A stretch of DNA of 23,142 bases, from the NCBI GenBank assembly GCA_964346585.1, contig CAYFVQ010000148.1, positions 1 to 23,142 on the forward strand, read 5' to 3'. The notes beneath the pieces were generated by a model, which saw only the letters and a list, made by a program, of their open reading frames with translations, did no database searches and had not been told where the DNA came from. The position numbers and the translations under genes were made by a program. This document shows, in pieces, positions 8,619-15,814 of this stretch. Position 1 is the stretch's first letter; each line of letters begins with the position of its first letter. Origin of the DNA: SOIA01 sp964346585. Lineage in GTDB: Bacteria; Acidobacteriota; Aminicenantia; Aminicenantales; Aminicenantaceae.

Positions 8619-10649
8619 ATGGCCAGACAAAAAAAACGACTCCTATTTATCCTGAGCTTTGTCTGTATCTCTTTTTTGCTCTTATCCTCGACAGCCTATA
8701 ATCGAGGAGAGGGTGGAGCCCAATCCCTACCGCCTATCGACCTTCAGGAGGTCCAGGATCAGGACCTCATGACCTGGGATGATTATCATCCCATCTCGGG
8801 GAAAAATTGGGCAGATCCCTCCCTGAAGCCGGAACGGGGATTTCGCCTTGCAGTGGTCGCCATCGACTTTCCGGGTCAGCCTTTTGTGATCACCCTCCCA
8901 AAGGGATCGGACCCCTTCGGGAATCCGCAGATTGACCCAATAGCCAGGAAGGATGTCCCTCAGTTTTATGCTGACTTCTTCATGACGCCCAGTGAGGTCA
9001 ATCATGGCCAGACGATCAACGGCTATTGGATGGAGCAGTCCCGGGGGAAGTTCGGCATCACCGAGGTCGACGTTTATGGCCCGTATCGGATGCCCAAACC
9101 CATCTGGGCCTATGGACTCAACGAATATGGCCAGAATGACCAAACTCCTGACGGCAGCCGGGCCAGCAGTCGCATGGAGCGGGATTGTGACTCCATCTGG
9201 ATGGCCGATATTGGGGAGGATGTCCGGAAAAACTACGATGCCATCCTGCGTGTTTATGCCAGTTACGATGAGACGGGTGTTTGGCAGGAGTTTGGCGAGA
9301 TGAAATTCAATACCAAAGATGATATCCCGCCGGAATGGGGCAATCCCAATCCGGACATGCCTCGCTGGATCACCACGCGGTACGTGGAATGGACAAGCTG
9401 GTTGGCCGGCTCCCAGCAGTGGGGGCTGTCTTCCATGCGCCAGGGTGAAAACTCCGGTACCATCACTCACGAGCTCGGGCATTTCGCGTTCCGACTCCCC
9501 GACCTCAATAACAATCCATATGTCAAGCCTTACCGCAGAGTTGCCGCTGGTCCTTGGGACATGATGGACCGGGGCTGTTTCAACGGACCAGGCGGGCCGC
9601 ACATGCGTTGGGTCGTGCCCCCGACTCAGGGCGCAGCAATGCCCGCAGGATTGATGCTGCACAACCGCTTGAAGAATGGGTTCCTTACAGAATCTCAGAT
9701 CCTTAGATTGAGCAGGGATGGTCTGGCCCAATCCGGTCTGGCTGTGGCAGAAGTCACTGCACGAGCGGTGGATCCCCTCCCTGGAACCTTCGCCGGCATC
9801 ATCGTCAGGCTCGACGGAACAGAGCCCGGTGACCGTACCCCTCCGGATGACCCGGCCATTAATCCTCTCTCTCCAGGAATCCCGAATTATAACTTCTATT
9901 CACTGGAAGTGGTGCAGCGCATAGGCTATGACTCGTTCACTCCCGATAACGGAATCCTTATCGCCAAGAACAAAGACCGCCTGCGAGGCAGGAATGGAGG
10001 TCCCAATGCCTTCAACAGTTACATCTGGGTCATCGACGCCCACCCTGAAGACATCAACATGGTGGACTATACCAAGCCCAACGGAGAAAAGGTGATGCGG
10101 ACAATCGCCGACTATCGGCAGCTCAATGATGCCCTGTTCCACGCCGGGCTCAACTCGGGCAGCCAATTCGAATGGGAAGACACGCCTAACCGGCTGCATT
10201 TCTACGTGATCGATGTCGAGAAGAACAAAGAAGGCATACTTTCCTATACGCTGGCCGTTCGATCCCTGGACGGCTCGGGCCCCCAGGAGCGGGGCGTGGC
10301 CCTGGATTCTGAAGCGAAGCAGAAGGTAAGAGGGCCCAACACGCCAGTCACATTCACGCTTATCAATAGGGGTGAGGCTGTGGAGACGGATCCGGCACTG
10401 CATCTGTCGGACGCCAGCGCTTACCTGAATTCCGATGTTTATAGGCTTTCGGTATCAATAGAGGGAAAGGGATGGACCGCCCAACTCCTCAACAGTCTGG
10501 TTGCAGTGGAGTTCGGCGAGTCCCAACCTGTACAAGTTTATGTTTCACCAGAGGATGGAAGCGTCCGGTCCGCGACTGTGACTCTTTGGGCGACGTCCGA
10601 GAGTGATCCGTCTAAGACCGCGTCAGCCAAAGTGAAGGTTTCGCGGTAA
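8619..10649 (+). CDS. Secreted M6-type zinc metallopeptidase with C-terminal NEW3-like domain
   Basis: A predicted extracytoplasmic endopeptidase. Zinc motif 'HELGHFAFRLPD' gives His284, Glu285, His288 and Asp295, the HExxHxxxxxxD pattern of the immune-inhibitor-A-like (M6) metzincins; 'GPWDMMDRG' (Met315/Met316) is a good Met-turn. The N-terminus 'RQKKRLLFILSFVCISFLLL' is a signal peptide. Residues about 574-676 form an Ig-like domain resembling NEW3 (alpha-galactosidase-associated): 'GWTAQLLNSLVAVEFGES' and 'ATVTLWATSESDPSKTASA'. GGAGG (8610-8614) lies 4 nt before the ATG. It follows the DUF1680 gene by 81 bp and precedes the next hydrolase by 11 bp, so co-transcription is likely. A peptidase between two arabinofuranosidase-type genes points to a glycoprotein substrate (inference). 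A non-M6 metzincin assignment is possible; the zinc motif itself is firm. Confidence 0.85.
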   Translation: MARQKKRLLFILSFVCISFLLLSSTAYNRGEGGAQSLPPIDLQEVQDQDLMTWDDYHPISGKNWADPSLKPERGFRLAVVAIDFPGQPFVITLPKGSDPFGNPQIDPIARKDVPQFYADFFMTPSEVNHGQTINGYWMEQSRGKFGITEVDVYGPYRMPKPIWAYGLNEYGQNDQTPDGSRASSRMERDCDSIWMADIGEDVRKNYDAILRVYASYDETGVWQEFGEMKFNTKDDIPPEWGNPNPDMPRWITTRYVEWTSWLAGSQQWGLSSMRQGENSGTITHELGHFAFRLPDLNNNPYVKPYRRVAAGPWDMMDRGCFNGPGGPHMRWVVPPTQGAAMPAGLMLHNRLKNGFLTESQILRLSRDGLAQSGLAVAEVTARAVDPLPGTFAGIIVRLDGTEPGDRTPPDDPAINPLSPGIPNYNFYSLEVVQRIGYDSFTPDNGILIAKNKDRLRGRNGGPNAFNSYIWVIDAHPEDINMVDYTKPNGEKVMRTIADYRQLNDALFHAGLNSGSQFEWEDTPNRLHFYVIDVEKNKEGILSYTLAVRSLDGSGPQERGVALDSEAKQKVRGPNTPVTFTLINRGEAVETDPALHLSDASAYLNSDVYRLSVSIEGKGWTAQLLNSLVAVEFGESQPVQVYVSPEDGSVRSATVTLWATSESDPSKTASAKVKVSR

Positions 10650-10660
10650 GGGAGGAATCG

Positions 10661-13153
10661 ATGAAAGCTAATTTTATTTCTCTCCTGTCATTGGTTTTAG
10701 TGTTTCACTGTTTTATTTTTGCAGAAGCTCAAGATTCGGATGTGAGAGCTTTTGAGGAAAAGACGCTCCAGGCACGTCCTATTCCGCTAAGCAAAGTGCG
10801 GTTGACGGGCGGTCCTCTCAAACAGGCCCAGGACGTGACAGCCGAATATCTTCTTCAACTTGAACCTGACCGTATGTTGGCCGGCTACCGAATTCGTGCC
10901 GGATTGAAACCGAAGGCCGAAGGCTACGGAGGTTGGGACGCTGTGGAGAGCCGCCAGCTGACGGGCCACATTGCCGGACATTATCTCTCCGCCATCAGCT
11001 TGATGTACGCAATAACGGGCAATGAAGAATTCAAACGTCGGGCGGATTATATTGTCGCCGAACTCAAGGAAGTTCAGGACAAGCGGGGAGATGGGTACCT
11101 GGGTGCTATAATCAATCGAGAGGGTGTCGACGGCCGGGAGCTCATGGAACGTGTGTCCCGGGGAGAAATCAAATCCGCCGGCTTCGACCTCAACGGCCTG
11201 TGGTCTCCGTGGTACACCTTCCATAAGACATATGCCGGATTACGGGACGCTTTTCGTTATACAGGCAATAAGATGGCTCTGGATCTCGAAATCAGATTCG
11301 CCGAATGGGCGGAACGCATTCTTGCACCCCTCGATGAAGGCCAGATACAGCGCATGCTGAACACCGAGTTTGGAGGAATGAATGAGATCATGGTCGACCT
11401 TTATGCGGATACTGGGAACAAACGCTGGCTGGACCTTTCTTATAAGTTCGAACACCGCTCCTTCATCGAGCCTCTCAAGCGTCATCAGGAAGTTCTCGAG
11501 GGAAAACACGGCAACACGCAGGTGCCCAAGCTCAGCGGTTCAGCCGACCGCTACGCGTACACGGGCAACGTAGGAGATAGCATAGCGGCAAGCTTTTTCT
11601 GGGACCAGGTCGTCCAGTACCATAGCTATGCCACTGGAGGTCATGGCCATGATGAGTATTTCGGTGCACCCGGCAAGTTGAGCGATCGCGTGGATGGACG
11701 AGCGGCAGAGACATGCAACGTCTACAATATGCTCAAATTGACACGCCGGCTTTTCGCGATCCGGCCCGATGCCCATTACGCCGATTTTCATGAAAGAGCC
11801 CTTTTTAACCACATTTTAGCCTCGATTGATCCAGAGGATGGCCGGACCTGTTATATGGTGCCGGTTGGAAGAGGCGTTCAGCATGAATATCAAAATATGT
11901 TCCGCAGCTTCACCTGCTGCGTTGGATCGGGCATGGAGAGTCACGCTCTACATGGAGACGGGATTTTTTATGAATCTGGTGACAAGCTCTGGGTAAATCT
12001 GTATGCACCATCCACAGCAGAGTGGACTTCAGCAGGCGTCACTCTGGAAGTGGATACGGATTTCCCGGAAGGGGAGTCGGTAATTGTTAAAATGACGCTC
12101 CAATCCCCCAAAGAATTCACTCTGGCTTTGCGCCGTCCCTACTGGGTCGGCGAGGGATTTTCTGTTAAAGTCAACGGCAAAACTGTTTCAGAAGACGTGA
12201 TCGATCCTTATCGCGGTGTGCCTGAGTCGGGTCGTCCAGTCGCTAGCCGCAAAGGTGTGGAACATTCCGGAACTTATGTCGAACTGAAACGAGTCTGGAA
12301 AACAGGAGACACAGTTGAGTTGATCCTGCCCAAGACGCTTTGCCTGGAACCGACACCCGATAATCCTCAGGTCACTGCGATAATGTGGGGGCCTTTGGTG
12401 CTGGCTGCGGATTTGGGACCTGAGCGTGAAAGAGGACGCGGAAGCGACTTCAGCTACGAACCGCCGACTATTCCGGTGTTCGTCGCCGCAGGGCAACCGG
12501 TGAATCAATGGGTTAAATCTGTTCCCAATGAACAGGGACGTTTTCACATCACTGAGTTTAGCCGTGACAGTCTTGGTGCTGGAATCGAGGTCGAAGTGGA
12601 TCTGGTTCCGTTCTACCGTTTGCACCGGCGCACCTACCAAGTCTATTTCGACCTGTTGACACAGCCCGATTGGGAGAAGAAAAAAGCTGAGTATGTCGCT
12701 GGACAGGAGCGGCAGCGAAAGCTCGAAAAAGCCACTGTGGCCTATGCACAACCTGGAGAAATGCAATCAGAAAAGGATTTCAACTTTCAGGGCCCGGACG
12801 ACACGTGGCCCACACGGATTAGGGGTCGTTCGGGACGTAGAGGCAGGAGTTGGTACTCTTTCGATCTTCCTGTGGAGCCGGATTATCCCATGGTCCTTAT
12901 CGTAACCTATTACAGTGGCGAGCGGGGGAGAGGTGGAGCCTCTTTCGACATCTTTGTAGACGGTGAACGTATCAGCCATCAGGAAGTGACAAGAAGCAGT
13001 CCCCCACGTTTTTTTGATGTCGAGTACCCTATCGATGCGAATATAGTCAAAGGTAAAAAGAAAGTCACCGTGCGCTTCCAAGCCGCAGAAAAGAGTTACA
13101 TTGCATCTGTGTTCGGCATCCGTATGATTCGCCGCGATTCGGATGAATCGTGA
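10661..13153 (+). CDS. GH146/GH127-family beta-L-arabinofuranosidase with C-terminal accessory domain
   Basis: It hydrolyses beta-L-arabinofuranosides by family assignment, probably in the periplasm or outside. Signal peptide 'NFISLLSLVLVFHCFIFAEA' leads into the DUF1680 core: 'GGWDAVESRQLTGHIAGHYLSA', with Glu332 ('GHDEYFG'), Glu350 and Cys352 ('AETCNVYNMLKLTRRLF') and Cys419-Cys420 ('FTCCVGSGMES') matching the acid/base, zinc ligands and nucleophile of GH127. Beta domains follow ('VTAIMWGPLVLAADLG'), then a C-terminal jelly-roll-like module (about 690-825, DUF6805-like) common in GH146 proteins. Length 830 aa, usual for GH146. GGGAGG lies about 7 nt before the ATG, only 11 bp after the metallopeptidase stop, so the two are surely co-transcribed. 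It is only distantly related to the DUF1680 protein at 6558, so the operon encodes two different subfamilies. Confidence 0.9.
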   Translation: MKANFISLLSLVLVFHCFIFAEAQDSDVRAFEEKTLQARPIPLSKVRLTGGPLKQAQDVTAEYLLQLEPDRMLAGYRIRAGLKPKAEGYGGWDAVESRQLTGHIAGHYLSAISLMYAITGNEEFKRRADYIVAELKEVQDKRGDGYLGAIINREGVDGRELMERVSRGEIKSAGFDLNGLWSPWYTFHKTYAGLRDAFRYTGNKMALDLEIRFAEWAERILAPLDEGQIQRMLNTEFGGMNEIMVDLYADTGNKRWLDLSYKFEHRSFIEPLKRHQEVLEGKHGNTQVPKLSGSADRYAYTGNVGDSIAASFFWDQVVQYHSYATGGHGHDEYFGAPGKLSDRVDGRAAETCNVYNMLKLTRRLFAIRPDAHYADFHERALFNHILASIDPEDGRTCYMVPVGRGVQHEYQNMFRSFTCCVGSGMESHALHGDGIFYESGDKLWVNLYAPSTAEWTSAGVTLEVDTDFPEGESVIVKMTLQSPKEFTLALRRPYWVGEGFSVKVNGKTVSEDVIDPYRGVPESGRPVASRKGVEHSGTYVELKRVWKTGDTVELILPKTLCLEPTPDNPQVTAIMWGPLVLAADLGPERERGRGSDFSYEPPTIPVFVAAGQPVNQWVKSVPNEQGRFHITEFSRDSLGAGIEVEVDLVPFYRLHRRTYQVYFDLLTQPDWEKKKAEYVAGQERQRKLEKATVAYAQPGEMQSEKDFNFQGPDDTWPTRIRGRSGRRGRSWYSFDLPVEPDYPMVLIVTYYSGERGRGGASFDIFVDGERISHQEVTRSSPPRFFDVEYPIDANIVKGKKKVTVRFQAAEKSYIASVFGIRMIRRDSDES

Positions 13154-13283
13154 TGAGTGGTACTGAATCCTGATTATAGATATAAATTAAAAACATTCCC
13201 AACGAACACAGTGTTAGTGTTTATAGAGATTGAAAGAAATTAGAAAGAGGCCTGAGCTTAGGAGTTTTTTTATCAGATACCAC

Positions 13284-13329
13284 TCCCCATTATGATTTTA
13301 TGAAATCTGGATTTTTAATGGGGATTTTT
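13284..13329 (+). terminator. Candidate intrinsic terminator of the hydrolase operon
   Basis: TCCCCATT (13284-13291) pairs with AATGGGGA (13317-13324), followed by TTTTT. The long loop carries a nested stem GATTT/AAATC (about 13294-13307). It lies 130 bp past the end of the GH146-type gene and overlaps the end of the small minus-strand ORF. Confidence 0.4.
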
Positions 13330-13542
13330 AAGGGGGAATAATTGATATTTTTCTAATTCTTTTTTCTTTGCTTCAACTATCTCAGTGAGCACTTGAATGG
13401 TATGGGCTCTATCTTTATGAGGAAGAAACTTCATTCCGTTTTTTTTCATTCTCTCAAGAAAGTCAATTTCCTTTTCTTTAAGAAATATGAATATACTTAA
13501 TTCCTCGAAAATTTCCTTGAACGTTTTTTCTTTTTTGCTCAT
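13315..13542 (-). CDS. Small charged hypothetical protein (75 aa)
   Basis: I do not recognise it. It starts at ATG 13542 with AGGA 8 nt upstream and ends at TAA 13315. The product is rich in Lys and Glu ('SKKEKTFKEIFEELSIF', 'EIVEAKKKELEKYQLF'), probably helical and cytoplasmic, with no signal peptide. It lies 257 bp downstream of the GH172 gene on the same strand. The composition is protein-like and the start signal acceptable, but the ORF is short and AT-rich, so it may be spurious. Confidence 0.35.
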   Translation of the reverse strand: MSKKEKTFKEIFEELSIFIFLKEKEIDFLERMKKNGMKFLPHKDRAHTIQVLTEIVEAKKKELEKYQLFPLKNPH

Positions 13543-13799
13543 TGACTCTTTCCTGCTTCAATTCCTCACTTAATTTAGTCGGTGAAGTCAGTAATTTTAT
13601 GTAAATGGTATCCTATCCCCAGCCCTTTTTTTCTGCTGCCTTCCCTGATGAGCTCATCATCTGAATAACGTCTTTTCCTATTCCGGGAAGTCAAGGTTTT
13701 AGAGAATTGAGCTCTCTTTCGTGATGGTTCACAAGTTGTCTATCAAGCCTCTTCCGTAGGTCTGCTTGCTTTCCAAAACAGAGTGTAAGAAGAGAGGTG

Positions 13800-14945
13800 T
13801 TAGATGATTTCTAGTTTATCCTTGCTGGGGAGCTTGGGAAATGGAGCATGGGGTTCCTTCTGGTACCAGAAAGCCACAGACGAGATATCATCTTGAAGAG
13901 GGAGGTATCTCCCGCCAGACCGCCAGCCGAGAGCCTGGATGGTGATCCTGAGGTCCTTCTCGAAACGTACGGGGTCCATGATGTGCCAGCGGTAAAGGCC
14001 AAAGCGCTGCTGGGACTGCCGCTGTCCATCCGGGATAATCACTTGAGGCATACCCGCATAGGGAGTGGTGTATTCTTTGTATTTCCCGTTCACGGTAAAG
14101 CCATAAGAGCCGCAGAAATAATCTTCTGTTCCGGTACCGCAGATTGTGGGAAACTTCTTATCTCCGTCAATGTAGAATTTTATCTCGCCTTCGCCCCACC
14201 AGCCTGTGTTGTTCGCGCCCCAGCACATGTAGGTTCCGACAAAGTGACCCCATCCTTTTACGCCATCAACAATGGTGTAGACTGACTTGTAGGGCAGGGG
14301 ATTGGTACGCCGGAATTGGGCATGAAGATAGGCTGCATCCTCAGGGACATCGGTCAGGGTGTAGTTGATCTGGTAGTAGAGTGTCATGTTTTTCTCATCC
14401 AGGTTCTCCATGGTGATCTTGCAGGATTTTCGGAAAGGCATCACCCAATAACAGTTGAAGCCGCTTCCGGGATTCACACAGACAGGTTGTGAAGAAACCT
14501 GGGCGAATTTTCCCCAGCCGCAGGCGAAGAAATCCCCCACAGGGACTTCCACCGAGGGTTCCTTTTCCCCATCCCAGTAGAACCGGAGGATCGAAAAACG
14601 CCAGTTGCCGGCAGGCGTCATCCAGATCTGTTGGATGGCTCCCGATCCTTGTATCTCAGCCATGACAAAGGTTTCTTTAGGTTTGATGATGACATAAGGA
14701 GAGACCTTCCAACCCTGGCCCAGGTCCCGGGCGGCTTTTTTGGCCGGTCCGTCGATAGACATACCGCCTTTACCTTTCTCCCCGGTGAAGTTCTCAGGAC
14801 TGATGGACAAGCTTTTCGCATGCGAGAGACGGAACAGGTTTCCCAGGTTGAGATAAAGCCCGTTAAACACTTTCTCCTCTTCTGCGTAAAGCACTATTGT
14901 CGCCAGCATGAGAATCAATAAGCCCCTTACCCATCTTTTACTCAT
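13800..14945 (-). CDS. GH172 (DUF2961) family hydrolase, secreted
   Basis: Family members act on fructofuranosides (difructose dianhydride I) or alpha-D-arabinofuranosides. The core signature is clear: 'GWWGEGEIKFYIDGD', then 'FPTICGTGTEDYFCGSYGF', with Glu274 in 'GTGTEDYF' and Glu252/Glu254 in 'GEGE' as the likely catalytic carboxylates. N-terminal part 'ENFTGEKGKGGMSIDGPA' and C-terminal 'FGLYRWHIMDPVRFEKDLRI' also fit the double-jelly-roll fold. Signal peptide 'KRWVRGLLILMLATIVLYA'. The start is supported by AAAGGAGG 6 nt before ATG 14945. Length 381 aa, normal. It stands alone on the minus strand between the hydrolase operon and the DUF5916 gene. Its furanoside preference matches the neighbouring arabinofuranosidase-type genes, but a difructose-type substrate is possible. 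Confidence 0.9.
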   Translation of the reverse strand: MSKRWVRGLLILMLATIVLYAEEEKVFNGLYLNLGNLFRLSHAKSLSISPENFTGEKGKGGMSIDGPAKKAARDLGQGWKVSPYVIIKPKETFVMAEIQGSGAIQQIWMTPAGNWRFSILRFYWDGEKEPSVEVPVGDFFACGWGKFAQVSSQPVCVNPGSGFNCYWVMPFRKSCKITMENLDEKNMTLYYQINYTLTDVPEDAAYLHAQFRRTNPLPYKSVYTIVDGVKGWGHFVGTYMCWGANNTGWWGEGEIKFYIDGDKKFPTICGTGTEDYFCGSYGFTVNGKYKEYTTPYAGMPQVIIPDGQRQSQQRFGLYRWHIMDPVRFEKDLRITIQALGWRSGGRYLPLQDDISSVAFWYQKEPHAPFPKLPSKDKLEII

Positions 14946-15074
14946 GACAAACCTCCTTTCAAAAGATTATTCAAATCGATTATTTTTTTTACAAGGTGAT
15001 TTTTTTCAATATTTGTTTGAAAGCATTGAGTGATACGAGATTTTAATTTAGTCATTATCCCTTTCGGATGGCTA

Positions 15075-15082
15075 AGATAATA
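15075..15082 (+). repeat. Left target-site duplication of the small transposable element
   Basis: AGATAATA directly abuts the left terminal repeat; an identical copy abuts the right one at 15415-15422. Confidence 0.75.
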
Positions 15083-15414
15083 GGTTCTCTTCCATTTAGT
15101 GTGGGTAAATGATCAGATAGCATTCAGGGATGTCCTCGCTCCAGTCAGATTTTTCACGCCATTCCCTCATCAACCTTCTCGGCCCTGCGGAACTCCGCGT
15201 GTTTATCATGTCTCACGCCTGGATATCTTTCAGTTATACTTAACGCCGTCCGATGAATAATGTCGTGCTCAAACAGTCCTCGGGCCCGACTCTATCGGAT
15301 TCCCTCGAAGAACGACTCGGGAAGGCTAAATCTTCCGATGTCGCTTCATACATCCCTGAATACTCTTCTGAGTTATCTAAGTTACATCTAATCCACACTA
15401 AATGGAAGAGAGCC
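15083..15414. mobile_element. MITE-like non-autonomous element (332 bp), ISL3-like ends
   Basis: The outer 22 bp (15083-15104 and 15393-15414) are inverted repeats with 21 of 22 matches; the core TCTCTTCCATTTAGTGTGG is perfect. Both ends begin GG-Y-TCTC. An identical 8-bp AGATAATA flanks the element on both sides. Terminal repeats starting with GG plus an 8-bp duplication fit the ISL3 (IS204/IS1001/IS1096/IS1165) family. A second inverted pair ATTCAGGGATGT lies inside (15122-15133 and 15350-15361), and the palindrome TCGGGCCCGA is central (15280-15289). The interior has no transposase, so it would move only with help from an enzyme elsewhere in the genome. Confidence 0.75.
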
Positions 15415-15422
15415 AGATAATA
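15415..15422 (+). repeat. Right target-site duplication of the small transposable element
   Basis: AGATAATA, identical to 15075-15082 and directly next to the right terminal repeat. Confidence 0.75.
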
Positions 15423-15447
15423 TAATTTTTTTTTAGTAATTTCTAAT

Positions 15448-15475
15448 AGAAAATGAATAATGAGTAACGAGTAAT
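15448..15475. repeat. Heptamer tandem repeat, four degenerate units
   Basis: Consecutive 7-mers AGAAAAT, GAATAAT, GAGTAAC and GAGTAAT (consensus GAGTAAT) lie just outside the transposable element. Confidence 0.4.
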
Positions 15476-15621
15476 CGCATTCCGGTAGAGAGACTATTGA
15501 AGCGAGAGGAGGGAGACGATTTTTATCAGTGTGCTTTCCATCCTGAGTCAAATCTTAAATGTCAAAACATGGACGAAGATCAATCGAGGCTGATCTTTCT
15601 TGAACAAGAAGTTCATAATCC

Positions 15622-15659
15622 GGAGGTCTTTGGCTGAAATCCAAGCCGTCTGCTGCCAA
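15622..15659 (+). repeat. Dispersed intergenic motif, copy 3
   Basis: It matches 894-931 at 30 of 38 ungapped positions. TTGG and CCAA can pair around a 7-nt loop. A T-run (15701-15705) and a candidate promoter follow. It lies 155 bp upstream of the DUF5916 start, in the same orientation. Confidence 0.5.
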
Positions 15660-15706
15660 TCCGGATTTCTTTCCCTCTCATGATTTTCAGCCATTCGTCA
15701 TTTTTC

Positions 15707-15735
15707 TTGTGTAGGGAAGAAACCCATAGTATAAA
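15707..15735 (+). promoter_or_regulatory. Candidate promoter of the DUF5916 gene
   Basis: TTGTGT (15707-15712), 17-nt spacer, TATAAA (15730-15735). The -10 matches the consensus at 5 of 6 positions; the -35 only in TTG. The predicted leader is about 73 nt. Confidence 0.35.
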
Positions 15736-15814
15736 TCGTCCAAAAAATGGAAATTCGCTAAAAATTGGTTTAATCATGCTGTTAATCGTTTAAAATGGAG
15801 TAAAGGAGAGATGC

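Larger units (their letters stand above)
14946..15814. other. 869-bp divergent intergenic region
   Basis: It separates the GH172 gene (-) from the DUF5916 gene (+). It carries the 332-bp transposable element with its target duplications (15075-15422), a heptamer repeat (15448-15475), a 6-bp hairpin TTCTTG/CAAGAA (15597-15610), the dispersed motif copy 3 (15622-15659) and a candidate promoter (15707-15735). A 103-codon minus-strand frame that crosses the element edge looks spurious. Confidence 0.7.

Noticed and set aside
8727..9731. 334-codon minus-strand frame
   Set aside because: Antisense shadow inside the metallopeptidase gene, which has a clear zinc motif, signal peptide and start signal.
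14960..14995. Promoter TTGTAA, 17 nt, AATAAT for GH172 on the minus strand
   Set aside because: Transcription would start within the Shine-Dalgarno sequence of the gene, leaving no usable leader.
15240..15551. 103-codon minus-strand frame
   Set aside because: It begins outside the small transposable element, crosses its right terminal repeat and ends inside it. No ribosome-binding site or recognisable domain.
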